A DNA stretch of 64,000 nt from [Synechococcus] sp. NIES-970. Lineage in GTDB: Bacteria; Cyanobacteriota; Cyanobacteriia; Cyanobacteriales; MRBY01. The DNA is taken from positions 868,001 through 932,000 of the forward strand of contig AP017959.1 of assembly GCA_002356215.1 (NCBI GenBank), written 5' to 3'. Below the pieces are notes generated by a model, which was not told where the DNA came from, did not search any database, and saw nothing but the letters and a program-made list of their open reading frames with translations. The position numbers and the translations under genes were made by a program. Positions 55,716 to 64,000 of the stretch are shown piece after piece. The stretch's first letter is position 1. Each line of letters begins with the position of its first letter.

Positions 55716-57515
55716 ATGGCGATCGCATCCCCTCCCCAGAACAGCAATGATTGGCAACTAGCGGGTAAGCTCTTGCCCTACGCGAAACAAAATCTCGCCA
55801 CCCTTGTGGTTTCAATTATCTTACTGATTCCCCTGGCGATCGCTGGTGCAATCCAACCCCTCGTTGTCGGTCAAGCCGTGTCACTCCTGCGGGGGGAAGA
55901 AATTTGGGGTATCTTAAATGGCCTCAGTATTAGTGATGGGATTACCGTTCTCATCTGGATCCTGTTGGGGACAATTTTAATTCGCCTGGCCTTCGCATCT
56001 GTACAGGGCTATCTAGTACAAAAGGTTGGCCAAGAAATTACCGCTGGGATCCGTCAAGATCTCTTTGATCATGTCACCTCCCTGTCCTCCCGTTTCTTCG
56101 ACCGGATGCCCGTGGGAAAGCTGGTGACCAGGCTGACGAACGATGTGGAAGCCCTAGGCGATGTTTTTGCGAGTGGGGCGATCGGGATCATTAACGATGT
56201 GATTTCCCTCGCCGTTATTATCGTCACAATTTTCCTGCTGCAATGGCAGTTAGCGACCCTGTTGATTCTGATGTTAGTGCCGGTCGCTTTTCTGATTATT
56301 TATTTTCAGGGGCAATACCGCAAAGCCAACTACCAAGCTCGGGAAGAGCTGTCTCAACTGAACGCGATGTTACAGGAAAATGTCTCTGGCATTAATGTGG
56401 TGCAATTGTTTCGCCGAGAAGCTCTCAACGCTGAACTCTTCCGCACAGTTAATGACCGCTATCGCATCGCAGTGAATAAAACAATTTTCCATGACTCTGC
56501 TGTTTCCGCGACCCTAGAGTGGATCTCTTTGGTGGCGATCGCCGGCGTCTTGTGGCTGGGGGGCTGGTTTATTTTTCAGGGAGATTTGAACTTCGGGGTA
56601 CTGTCTGCCTTTGTGCTCTATTCCCAGCGCCTGTTTAACCCCCTGCGCCAATTTGCTGACAAATTCACCATGTTCCAGTCTGGCTTTACTGCCATTGAGC
56701 GGGTAAGTGAACTGATGGCAGAACCCATTGAAATTCAGGATAAACAACAGCATTTAATTTCAACGTTAAATCTCAACCCTGAGGCATCCGGAGAAATTAT
56801 TTTTGACAACGTCTCCTTTGGGTATAAACCTGGTGAGTACGTCCTCAAAAACCTTAACTTCAAGATTAAACCCGGCGAGAAAATTGCCCTAGTGGGGCCA
56901 ACCGGGGCCGGAAAAAGTTCGATTATTCGTCTCCTTTGCCGTCTCTATGATCCCAGTGAAGGGCGCATCCTCGTCGATGGTATTGATATCCGTGATCTGC
57001 CCCAGGAGGAATTGCGGCGTCACATTGGCGTCATTTTGCAAGAAAGCTTTCTGTTTGCCGGGGATGTCCAACGCAACATTACCCTCGGAGAAGAATATCC
57101 CTTAGAAAGGGTGAAGCAGGCGGCACAGCTCACCAATGTTGATCGCCTCATTGAAGAACTCCCCCAGGGTTATGGCACTGCGCTGCGGGAACGGGGCACA
57201 AACCTTTCTGGAGGCCAAAAGCAACTGCTGGCTTTTGCACGGGTGGCGATCCGGGATCCAAAAATTTTGGTTTTAGATGAAGCCACCGCCAGTCTTGATG
57301 TGGGAACAGAAGCCCTGATTCAATCGGCCCTGGAGCAGCTCCTCGAAGACCGCACGGCGATCATCATTGCCCACCGTCTCTCGACGATCCGGGATGTGGA
57401 TAAAATCTTGGTGCTGAAGCAGGGGGAAGTGATAGAAACGGGGAACCATGATCAACTCCTCGCCCAAAACGGCCTCTATGCTAGTTTGTATCGTTTGCAC
57501 ATGTTAGGGGATTAG
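55716..57515 (+). CDS. ABC exporter, fused membrane and ATPase domains (MsbA-like)
   Basis: A 599-aa half-transporter. Six membrane helices (about residues 25-320) with intracellular-loop motif HVTSLSSRFFDRMPVGKLVTRLTNDVEAL are followed by an ATPase domain: Walker A GPTGAGKSS, LSGGQKQLLAFARVA, Walker B ILVLDEATASLD and IIAHRLSTIRDVD. It works as a homo- or heterodimer. The location beside lpxC and bamA makes lipid or envelope substrates plausible, but the substrate is not shown. Start ATG 55716. Confidence 0.88.
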   Translation: MAIASPPQNSNDWQLAGKLLPYAKQNLATLVVSIILLIPLAIAGAIQPLVVGQAVSLLRGEEIWGILNGLSISDGITVLIWILLGTILIRLAFASVQGYLVQKVGQEITAGIRQDLFDHVTSLSSRFFDRMPVGKLVTRLTNDVEALGDVFASGAIGIINDVISLAVIIVTIFLLQWQLATLLILMLVPVAFLIIYFQGQYRKANYQAREELSQLNAMLQENVSGINVVQLFRREALNAELFRTVNDRYRIAVNKTIFHDSAVSATLEWISLVAIAGVLWLGGWFIFQGDLNFGVLSAFVLYSQRLFNPLRQFADKFTMFQSGFTAIERVSELMAEPIEIQDKQQHLISTLNLNPEASGEIIFDNVSFGYKPGEYVLKNLNFKIKPGEKIALVGPTGAGKSSIIRLLCRLYDPSEGRILVDGIDIRDLPQEELRRHIGVILQESFLFAGDVQRNITLGEEYPLERVKQAAQLTNVDRLIEELPQGYGTALRERGTNLSGGQKQLLAFARVAIRDPKILVLDEATASLDVGTEALIQSALEQLLEDRTAIIIAHRLSTIRDVDKILVLKQGEVIETGNHDQLLAQNGLYASLYRLHMLGD

Positions 57516-57576
57516 ACGGAGCGTTTCCGTTGCTTGGTATGATATTGAACACAGAATTTTCGATAAAGGAAGCCCA

Positions 57577-57750
57577 ATGACCACCCACTTTATTACGGCA
57601 GAAATTGACCTCCAGGAAAACCCCACCGATCTCCCTAAGGCCATTGAGCAGGAACTCGAAAAGCGTGGTGAGGAAGTGCTCCGCTGGGCAATCACGGCAG
57701 TAGACGATGATAAGGCAACGGTTGAGGCGATCGCCTTAACTGCAGAATAA
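57577..57750 (+). CDS. Small acidic protein, 57 aa
   Basis: The frame runs from ATG 57577 to TAA 57748-57750. The product begins MTTHFITAEIDLQENPTDLP and continues with a helix rich in Glu (KAIEQELEKRGEEVLRWAIT) and VEAIALTAE. AAGGA lies 8 nt upstream of ATG. The next gene glcE starts 7 bp after it, so the two may be cotranscribed. I recall similar small cyanobacterial proteins with no assigned role. Confidence 0.75.
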   Translation: MTTHFITAEIDLQENPTDLPKAIEQELEKRGEEVLRWAITAVDDDKATVEAIALTAE

Positions 57751-57757
57751 TAAAATC

Positions 57758-59032
57758 ATGGCGTTGGCGGTTGATCCAGAGACCCAAAATATCGACCTAA
57801 AGGCGTGGCAATATTGTCACCCCCATTGGCATGATTGTTTAGCCCAGATCAGCCGCCATTCCCCAGAGGCGCTGTTAATCCCCAAGTCCCGGGAAGCACT
57901 CCAGGAAATTTTTCGTACAGCCCACCGGGAAAATATCAAAACAATCCCCTGTGGCAATGGCAGTAAGCTGGCTTGGGGAGGGCTCACCGCAGAAGTAGAT
58001 TGGCTGGTGAGTACCCAACAGCTCAATGGCATTGTTGACCATGCCGTTGATGATTTGACGATCACAGTGGAGGCAGGCTTAACCTTTCAAGAGCTCCAAA
58101 ATCACCTCCGCCCCTACCGCCAGTTTCTCCCCCTTGATCCTGCTTTTCCCAACCGTGCGACCCTTGGTGGCATTGTGGCGACCGCGGATACGGGCAGTCT
58201 CCGGCAGCGCTATGGTGGTGTACGAGATTTGCTCTTGGGAGTCACCCTTGTGCGGGCCGATGGCACCTTTGCTAAGGCTGGTGGCAAGGTGGTTAAAAAT
58301 GTGGCGGGCTATGACTTAACTAAGCTAATCACTGGTTCTTATGGCAGTCTCGCCACGATTGTTGAGTTAACCTTTCGTCTCTACCCGATTCAGGAGCAGG
58401 GCATTTCACTCCTCTTCAGTGGCGATGCAGATGCTATTCGCCAACTACAGCAAGGCTTGCATCATTCTGTGCTCACGCCGGTGATCGCCGATGTTTTGTC
58501 GCCGCGATTGATGGCTCAGTTTAACCTCGGCCAAGGCTACGGTTTATTGATTCGTTTTGAGGCGATCGCCGAAAGTATCACGGCCCAACGGGAGGCCTTA
58601 GAAGCGATGGGTCAAGCATTGAATCTGCAGGCGATCGCCCAGTCCAATCTTCTCAGTACGCAACTGAGTGCAACTCTCCATCAATGTCCTGTGGTTTGTA
58701 AAGTGGGAATTTTGCCGAGCCGCAGCCTCGATTTACTCAAGCATTTAGAACGATTAGCCGATGGTCAGGCGATCGCCCGCATCCATAGTAAGAGCGGCCT
58801 GGGAACGATTGCTTTTCCCCACGAAAAATTTCTGCGACAATTCCGTGAATTACGCCAATTTTGTCAACAAAACTCCGGCTTTTTAACCATGCTCCAGGGT
58901 TCCTATCGCCTAAAACAACAGTTTGAACCCTGGGGCTACCCTGACGATGCCCTCCCCCTAATGGAAAAAATAAAAGCTCAGTTTGACCCTGAAAAAATCC
59001 TCAGTCCCCAGCGGTTTGTGGGGGGAATTTAA
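57758..59032 (+). CDS. glcE: FAD-binding oxidoreductase, glycolate dehydrogenase subunit GlcE-like
   Basis: A 424-aa flavoprotein of the VAO/PCMH fold, as in the GlcE subunit of glycolate dehydrogenase, which works in photorespiration. The FAD domain (about residues 35-220) has GNGSKLAWGG, TVEAGLTFQELQNHL, FPNRATLGGIVATADTGSLRQRYGGVRDLLLG and KVVKNVAGYDLTKLITGSYGSLA. The C-terminal domain is shorter than in GlcD, as expected for GlcE. glcD and glcF are not in the window. Its last 32 bp overlap the convergent PH-domain gene. Confidence 0.86.
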   Translation: MALAVDPETQNIDLKAWQYCHPHWHDCLAQISRHSPEALLIPKSREALQEIFRTAHRENIKTIPCGNGSKLAWGGLTAEVDWLVSTQQLNGIVDHAVDDLTITVEAGLTFQELQNHLRPYRQFLPLDPAFPNRATLGGIVATADTGSLRQRYGGVRDLLLGVTLVRADGTFAKAGGKVVKNVAGYDLTKLITGSYGSLATIVELTFRLYPIQEQGISLLFSGDADAIRQLQQGLHHSVLTPVIADVLSPRLMAQFNLGQGYGLLIRFEAIAESITAQREALEAMGQALNLQAIAQSNLLSTQLSATLHQCPVVCKVGILPSRSLDLLKHLERLADGQAIARIHSKSGLGTIAFPHEKFLRQFRELRQFCQQNSGFLTMLQGSYRLKQQFEPWGYPDDALPLMEKIKAQFDPEKILSPQRFVGGI

Positions 59033-59537
59033 AGGCGATCACCAGGGCCGTAAAATCATCAGGTCTTTCGGGGGTGATCACAATGGTTTGATCAATAAAC
59101 GTCAGCACAACAGCCAATCGTGGCACCGTGGCATAGGCCGTATATCTCCCTAATTTTCTATTCCAAAATATCCCCGAAAACGCGAACAGGCCCCCATTTC
59201 CAAAAAGGCGGATCGACCGTTGCATCGCGAGGGGATCATGAGTCACACGGATCAACGTATCCAGGGAAATTGTCCGCTGCCAACCCAGCCGCTGAATGCG
59301 GAGGCGATCGCCCTCAAGATAGTATCCCTGCACCATAAATAATGCCGCTATGGCTAAAATCCCTACCGGTAAAATAGCCCATAAAAATGTCGCGGCATCC
59401 TGCTGCTGAATCCCCAAAATGACGAACATCAAGGCGATCATTGTCAACAATAGACCGGTCACCACCGTTACCACAGTCAAGGTTTGGTCCCATGGTGCCT
59501 TAAAAAAGAAATGACGTTTCATCACTCGACTGTCCAT
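59001..59537 (-). CDS. PH-domain membrane protein
   Basis: About 178 aa. Two membrane helices (about residues 20-75: VVTVVTGLLLTMIALMFVILGI and FLWAILPVGILAIAALFMVQGYYL) are followed by a soluble domain with LEGDRLRIQRLGWQRTISL and TAYATVPRLAVVLTF plus IVITPERPDDFTALV. The last motif is typical of bacterial PH-domain proteins. The open frame begins at TTG 59564; I prefer ATG 59537. Function unknown. It is convergent with glcE. Confidence 0.75.
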   Translation of the reverse strand: MDSRVMKRHFFFKAPWDQTLTVVTVVTGLLLTMIALMFVILGIQQQDAATFLWAILPVGILAIAALFMVQGYYLEGDRLRIQRLGWQRTISLDTLIRVTHDPLAMQRSIRLFGNGGLFAFSGIFWNRKLGRYTAYATVPRLAVVLTFIDQTIVITPERPDDFTALVIAFKFPPQTAGD

Positions 59538-59564
59538 TGATTGCACCGTAATGAAATTCCCCAA

Positions 59565-59826
59565 ACATCATAGTGACAATAGAATTTTGCTTTGATTTTG
59601 CTGTCCGACAACCGCCCTTGATCGCGCTTTTTTCAAAAAAATACATTTCACCATTTCCCAACATTTTTGCCCTAGATTAACCGGAGAAAATGTTAACCTT
59701 GATTTTTCCCAAGGGCCCATAGCCGAAATTTCTGAAGTTAAATATTAAGAAAGATGATAATTAGGCTACAATTGGGCAGAAATTGTCAAAAAAATTTACA
59801 GGTCTTAGGAACCATCCGTAAAATTT
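59565..59826. other. 262-bp divergent region before typA
   Basis: AT-rich gap between the divergent PH-domain and typA genes. AGGAACC lies some 15-20 nt before the typA ATG. I see no clear promoter or hairpin to assign. Confidence 0.3.
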
Positions 59827-61620
59827 ATGTCTCTTCCCATTCGTAACGTCGCGATTATTGCCCACGTTGACCACGGTAAAACTACCCTTGTTGATGCGCT
59901 TCTGCACCAATCTGGCATTTTCCGAGAAGGCGAAGACATCCCCGACTGCGTGATGGACTCCAATGACCTGGAACGGGAACGCGGCATTACAATCCTTTCT
60001 AAGAATACCGCCGTCCGTTACAACGATATTTTGATCAATATTGTCGATACCCCCGGGCACGCTGACTTTGGTGGTGAAGTAGAACGGGTTCTCGGCATGG
60101 TTGACGGTTGTATCTTGATCGTCGATGCCAATGAAGGCCCCATGCCCCAGACGCGTTTTGTTCTGAAAAAAGCCCTAGAAAAAGGTCTGCGCCCCATTGT
60201 GGTCGTCAACAAAATTGACCGTCCCAATGTCCACCCCGAAACCGCTGTGGATAAAGTATTCGATCTGTTCGTCGAACTCGGTGCCGATGATGATCAGTGT
60301 GATTTCACAACTTATTATGCCTCCGGTTTATCTGGTTTTGCCCGGGAATCCCTCAGCGATACCAATGAAGATATGGAACCCTTGTTCCAGGGAATCCTCC
60401 AACATGTACCGCCGCCGGCGGGGGATGTAGATAAACCCCTCCAACTCCAGGTAACCACCCTCGATTATTCCGATTATTTGGGCCGGATTGTCATTGGTCG
60501 GATCCACAACGGCACCATTAAAGCGGGCCAACAGGCGGCTTTAGTGAAAGAAGATGGCAGCATCGTCAAGGCGAAAGTTGCTAAACTGATGGGCTTTGAA
60601 GGTTTAAACCGTGTGGAATTACCTGAAGCTACCGCCGGGATGATCGTTGCAGTGGCTGGTTTCGCCGATGCCAACATTGGGGAGACAATCACCTCTCCCG
60701 AAGATCCCCAAGCACTGCCTCTGATCAAGGTGGATGAGCCGACCCTCCAGATGACTTTCTCGGTTAATAATTCTCCTTTTGCTGGCCAGGAAGGTACATT
60801 TGTCACTTCACGCCAGATTCGCGATCGCCTCGAAAGAGAATTAGAAACCAACGTGGCCCTACGGGTAGAAGATGGGGAATCCGCTGATAGCTTTGCCGTC
60901 TCCGGCCGGGGTGAGCTGCACCTGGGTATCTTGATCGAAACCATGCGTCGCGAAGGATATGAATTCCAAGTGGCCCAGCCCAAGGTGATTTACCGCGAAG
61001 TCAACGGCAAGCCCTGCGAACCCTATGAATATCTCGTGCTTGATGTTCCTGAAGAAGCAGTTGGTAGCTGTATTGAGCGGCTTGGCCAACGCAAAGGAGA
61101 AATGCAAGATATGCAAACAGGTGTCGGCGGCCGGACTCAACTGGAATTCGTCGTGCCTGCCCGGGGTTTGATTGGTTTCCGGGGTGAATTTATCCGCATC
61201 ACTCGTGGTGCAGGCATCATGAACCACAGCTTCCTTGAATATCGTCCCCTCTGTGGTGACCTGGAAACCCGTTATAACGGTGTGATTACTGCCTTTGAAG
61301 AAGGGGTAGCAACTTTTTATGCCCTCAAGAACGCCGAAGACCGTGGCCAGTTCTTCATTACCCCTGGCACTAAAGTTTATAAGGGAATGATCGTTGGGGA
61401 GCATAATCGTCCCCAGGATTTGGAGCTCAACGTTTGTAAGGCCAAACAGCTCACAAACCACCGGGCAGCTAGTGGAGATGAACTAGTACAACTTCAAGCC
61501 CCCATTGAGATGAACCTGGAACGGGCTCTGGAATATATTGGCCCCGGCGAATTGGTAGAAGTTACCCCCGAATCAATCCGGCTTCGGAAGTTAGAAACCA
61601 AAAAAATGGCCAAGCGCTAA
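59827..61620 (+). CDS. typA: Translational GTPase TypA/BipA
   Basis: A ribosome-associated GTPase involved in stress and cold adaptation and 50S assembly. The 597-aa product has G1 [15 protein letters not shown], switch I RERGITI, G3 [14 protein letters not shown] and G4 NKIDRP. EF-G-like domain II, domain III/V and the TypA-specific C-terminal domain (about residues 390-590, [21 protein letters not shown]) follow. Start ATG 59827. Confidence 0.95.
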   Translation: MSLPIRNVAIIAHVDHGKTTLVDALLHQSGIFREGEDIPDCVMDSNDLERERGITILSKNTAVRYNDILINIVDTPGHADFGGEVERVLGMVDGCILIVDANEGPMPQTRFVLKKALEKGLRPIVVVNKIDRPNVHPETAVDKVFDLFVELGADDDQCDFTTYYASGLSGFARESLSDTNEDMEPLFQGILQHVPPPAGDVDKPLQLQVTTLDYSDYLGRIVIGRIHNGTIKAGQQAALVKEDGSIVKAKVAKLMGFEGLNRVELPEATAGMIVAVAGFADANIGETITSPEDPQALPLIKVDEPTLQMTFSVNNSPFAGQEGTFVTSRQIRDRLERELETNVALRVEDGESADSFAVSGRGELHLGILIETMRREGYEFQVAQPKVIYREVNGKPCEPYEYLVLDVPEEAVGSCIERLGQRKGEMQDMQTGVGGRTQLEFVVPARGLIGFRGEFIRITRGAGIMNHSFLEYRPLCGDLETRYNGVITAFEEGVATFYALKNAEDRGQFFITPGTKVYKGMIVGEHNRPQDLELNVCKAKQLTNHRAASGDELVQLQAPIEMNLERALEYIGPGELVEVTPESIRLRKLETKKMAKR

Positions 61621-61659
61621 ATTGGGCTAAGCTTCACCCATTAACTGGCTAATCAAGCA

Positions 61660-61697
61660 CTGATCCCATGGCAAACAAAATGGGGTCAGTTTTTTTT
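61660..61697 (+). terminator. Intrinsic terminator after typA
   Basis: CTGATCCCAT (61660-61669) pairs with ATGGGGTCAG (61680-61689), 10 bp with one U-G pair, followed by eight T residues. It lies about 40 nt after the typA stop. Confidence 0.88.
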
Positions 61698-61804
61698 GGT
61701 GTATTCCCCCAGTTCAGGGACAAAACATGTGGGGAAAAGTGAAAATTTGTGGGACAACTTAAAATTTTGGGGCAAATGGGCGATCGCCTATTATTTCCTG
61801 TCCC

Positions 61805-62530
61805 TTAAGACCAGAGAGCATGCCAGACAAATTGTGGTAACGCCAGCATCCGTCGCCAACGCCAGGGCTCTTGGCACAAACGATAAAACCACTCCAAATG
61901 GAGCCGTTGCCATAACTTTGGCGCCCGCTGTTTGACGCCAGCCCATACATCAAAGCTGCCCCCAAGACCGATCCAGGTACTATGGGGACAAAGGTGCCGA
62001 TTTTCTTCAATCCAAAATTCCTGTTTCGGGACGCCCAAGCAAGTCAAAATCAGTTGGGGCTGTAATTGGGCAAGGGTCGCTTGCCAGGTCACCGCCGTTT
62101 CTGGGGTGAGATATCCATGTTGGGTTGTAATTTTCAGCTGGGGAAAACGTTGGAGCCAATTTTCTTTGGCTTGGTCGGCAATGCCCGGTGCCCCCCCAAA
62201 AAAGACCACATGCCAATTGTGCACCGCGGCCTGGGCCAGGAGCTGTTCTGCAAGCTCGATCCCAGGCACTCGCCTTTGCTTTTTACCTTTGAGTCTAAGG
62301 TAAAGAACAATCCCAGCCCCGTCAGGCACAATCAGATCTGCTTGGCGAATCACCCGGGCGATCGCCGCTTTTTTTTCTGTCATCATGGCGATTTCAGCAT
62401 TCAAGGTAACCACATGACAACCTTGACCCTGGTGGATGCGATCCGTCAGCCATTGGCAGTAGTTAGGATGGAGATGCACCAAGACTTTAAAAATAGGCAC
62501 ACTAGGCAGGGGAAATCCGGCAGTCAACAT
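61805..62530 (-). CDS. WecG/TagA/CpsF-family glycosyltransferase
   Basis: A 241-aa transferase of the family that adds N-acetylmannosamine(uronate) to lipid-linked intermediates for cell-surface polysaccharide. Motifs are VVTLNAEIAMM, LIVPDGAGIVLYLRL with the conserved Asp, RVPGIELAEQLL, FFGGAPGIADQA and LTCLGVPKQEFWIEEN. The C-terminal LGLGGSFDVWAGVKQRAPKLWQ-like segment and a basic amphipathic tail (EWFYRLCQEPWRWRRML) suit membrane association. Start ATG 62530. No other polysaccharide genes are adjacent. Confidence 0.88.
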   Translation of the reverse strand: MLTAGFPLPSVPIFKVLVHLHPNYCQWLTDRIHQGQGCHVVTLNAEIAMMTEKKAAIARVIRQADLIVPDGAGIVLYLRLKGKKQRRVPGIELAEQLLAQAAVHNWHVVFFGGAPGIADQAKENWLQRFPQLKITTQHGYLTPETAVTWQATLAQLQPQLILTCLGVPKQEFWIEENRHLCPHSTWIGLGGSFDVWAGVKQRAPKLWQRLHLEWFYRLCQEPWRWRRMLALPQFVWHALWS

Positions 62531-62746
62531 AGACAGGTGTCAAACAATTGGGTGAAAGAAAGAGGAGCGATACAGCAGCAGACTTATAGAAAACACTCTA
62601 ACAGGCTAGGGATCCTGCTTGATGAAAGTGCCTGAGAAAATTTTTAGGGAAAAGATTTCAGGCGATCGCCACCCATGCGACACTTTGTCCGGGCAGTTAA
62701 ACGCTAAAATTCTAACTCAGCTTATCTTTATTCCCCGCCGCCGCTG

Positions 62747-64000
62747 ATGGTTCACATCAAGCAAATCGAGCTTTCCCACTTTAAATCCTTCGGGGGTACC
62801 GTTGCAGTTCCCCTAATGCCGGGTTTTACCGTGGTTTCAGGGCCGAATGGGTCCGGAAAATCTAATATCCTCGACGGCATTTTGTTTTGCTTGGGGTTAG
62901 CCAGTTCTAAGGGAATGCGGGCCGAACGTTTGCCAGATCTGATCAACCACAAACACAATCAGGGTAAAAATACTGCTGAAACGGTGGTGTCAGTAACCTT
63001 TGATCTCAGTGATCTTGCCCAGCAGTATGGTGCTGAAGAAGCGGAAACATCAGAACTCCAAGACTTTTTAGCCCAATTTCAAAGCCACGACTGGACAGTG
63101 ACCCGGAAGCTGCGGGTGACGAAAAGCGGTAGTTATTCTTCTACCTATTACATTAATGATGAAGTTTGTAGCGCTACCGAACTCCACGAACAGCTGAATC
63201 GCCTACGCATCTATCCCGAAGGCTATAACGTCGTCCTCCAGGGGGATGTAACGCGGATCATCACCATGAATAACCGGGAGCGGCGGGAAATTATCGACGA
63301 GTTGGCCGGGGTCGCCGAATTTGACCGCAAAATCACCCAAACCCGCGAAACTCTCAATGCGGTTAAAGAACGGGAAGAAAAATGCCATATTATTCGCCAA
63401 GAACTAGAGCGCAATCTAGAAAAACTAGCCGACGATCGCCTCAAGGCCGAGCAGTACCAACGTTTAAAAATTGACCTGGCTAGGCAGCAACAGGAAGAAG
63501 CCCTATTCACTTGGCGATCGCTCCAACTCCAGGAACAAAAACTTCAGCAGGAGTTGGCAGCGGGGGCGACAACCCGGACCCAACTCACCCAGACCCTCAA
63601 TGATTTAGATGGGAGAATTTTTCAGACGGGCCAAACCCTAGATAGTTTAAACGCCAAGGTAAAAGCCCTGGGGGAAGATGAACAGCTTTCGGTCGCCTCA
63701 AAGCTGGCCACCCAAAAGGCAAAACGCCACCAGTGGGTGGAGCGGCAACAGGAGCTCGAGGCAGATCAAAGGCGATCGCTCGATCTGCACCGACAACTTT
63801 CGGACAATGTTCAAGTCAGTCAGCAACAATTGCTCCACCTCGAAGAAGAAAAACTGACCCTCCAGGAAGAGACGCTCCCCCAACAGCAACAGGCCCTCAC
63901 CAACGCGGAAGAACAACTCCAAATCAGTCGCCACCAGGCCGATGCCCTTGCCAGCTCTTCTGAGGCTTGGGTGCAGGAACAGGCGGCACTGAGTAAAGAC
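62747..64000 (+). CDS. smc: Chromosome segregation ATPase SMC (5' part, cut by window end)
   Basis: 418 codons are present, open to the window end. The N-terminal ATPase head has IELSHFKSFGG and Walker A VSGPNGSGKSNILDGILF, followed by the Q-loop region YNVVLQGDVTRIITMNNRERREIIDELAGVAEFDRK, typical of SMC. From about residue 205 a long coiled coil begins. The hinge, second coil and C-terminal head lie outside. Start ATG 62747; no close Shine-Dalgarno sequence. Confidence 0.93.
   Translation, partial: MVHIKQIELSHFKSFGGTVAVPLMPGFTVVSGPNGSGKSNILDGILFCLGLASSKGMRAERLPDLINHKHNQGKNTAETVVSVTFDLSDLAQQYGAEEAETSELQDFLAQFQSHDWTVTRKLRVTKSGSYSSTYYINDEVCSATELHEQLNRLRIYPEGYNVVLQGDVTRIITMNNRERREIIDELAGVAEFDRKITQTRETLNAVKEREEKCHIIRQELERNLEKLADDRLKAEQYQRLKIDLARQQQEEALFTWRSLQLQEQKLQQELAAGATTRTQLTQTLNDLDGRIFQTGQTLDSLNAKVKALGEDEQLSVASKLATQKAKRHQWVERQQELEADQRRSLDLHRQLSDNVQVSQQQLLHLEEEKLTLQEETLPQQQQALTNAEEQLQISRHQADALASSSEAWVQEQAALSKD

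Overview
The window is cyanobacterial chromosome, most like a Picosynechococcus (Synechococcus sp. PCC 7002-type) strain. The HIP1 octamer GCGATCGC and its GGCGATCGCC extensions occur throughout. The gene set is typical of that group: LrtA-type hibernation factor, GuaB3, an RNase E with an Arg-rich tail, a Cdv3-like division protein, an SLH/OprB-type porin, a DUF3352 protein, a BioB/BioY pair and GlcE. Most genes are ordinary housekeeping genes, and no transposase, phage or CRISPR sequence is visible.

The outstanding structure is a large exact duplication. Bases 1-7611 recur at 20057-27667 at a constant offset of 20,056 bp, with no indel and with identical translated products. The simplest reading is a tandem duplication of a 20,056-bp unit. 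The window opens inside the first unit and contains its last 7,611 bp. It then holds the whole second unit (7612-27667) and the unique right flank. The unit junction at 7611/7612 fuses, in frame, the last codons of a GntR-type regulator to the first codons of what looks like an inositol monophosphatase gene. The intact GntR gene lies at 27612-28625. The intact monophosphatase should lie left of the window, at the outer edge of unit 1.

The unit carries, left to right: an FdC2/Fed2-like ferredoxin, tRNA-Ser(GGA), an ABC-F ATPase, an AT-rich membrane-anchored unknown, thrS, ruvC, a small ORF broken by an amber codon, a Ser/Thr kinase with TPRs, a DUF3352 protein, a small CxxC protein, a porin, a lumenal pentapeptide-repeat protein, tRNA-Pro(CGG), lipA overlapping a cysteine desulfurase gene, rne, mazG, a 667-bp gene-free gap and a 316-aa unknown.

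From 27.6 to 32.5 kb, mostly on the minus strand, lie the GntR regulator, a thioredoxin-reductase-like flavoprotein, a type II peroxiredoxin and an SLC13 carrier. From 32.7 to 38 kb is a sulfate uptake locus (sbpA, NIL-domain protein, cysT, cysW, cysA) followed by a Crp-type regulator that may be its controller. From 38 to 49.5 kb are guaB3, a SAM hydrolase, lrtA, lipB, a folM-like/folB/folK pterin cluster, bioB-bioY, lspA, a periplasmic binding protein and a Gfo/Idh/MocA oxidoreductase. From 49.5 to 64 kb are cdv3-like and coaD, purC, bamA-lpxC (outer membrane), two ABC genes, glcE, typA, a WecG/TagA glycosyltransferase and the start of smc.

Functional links include lipoate synthesis (lipA twice, lipB once), sulfur supply (desulfurase, sulfate transport), thiol and peroxide redox (flavoprotein, peroxiredoxin) and envelope biogenesis (porin, BamA, LpxC, LspA). 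Several convergent gene pairs overlap at their 3' ends. Two terminators sit directly against the next start codon.
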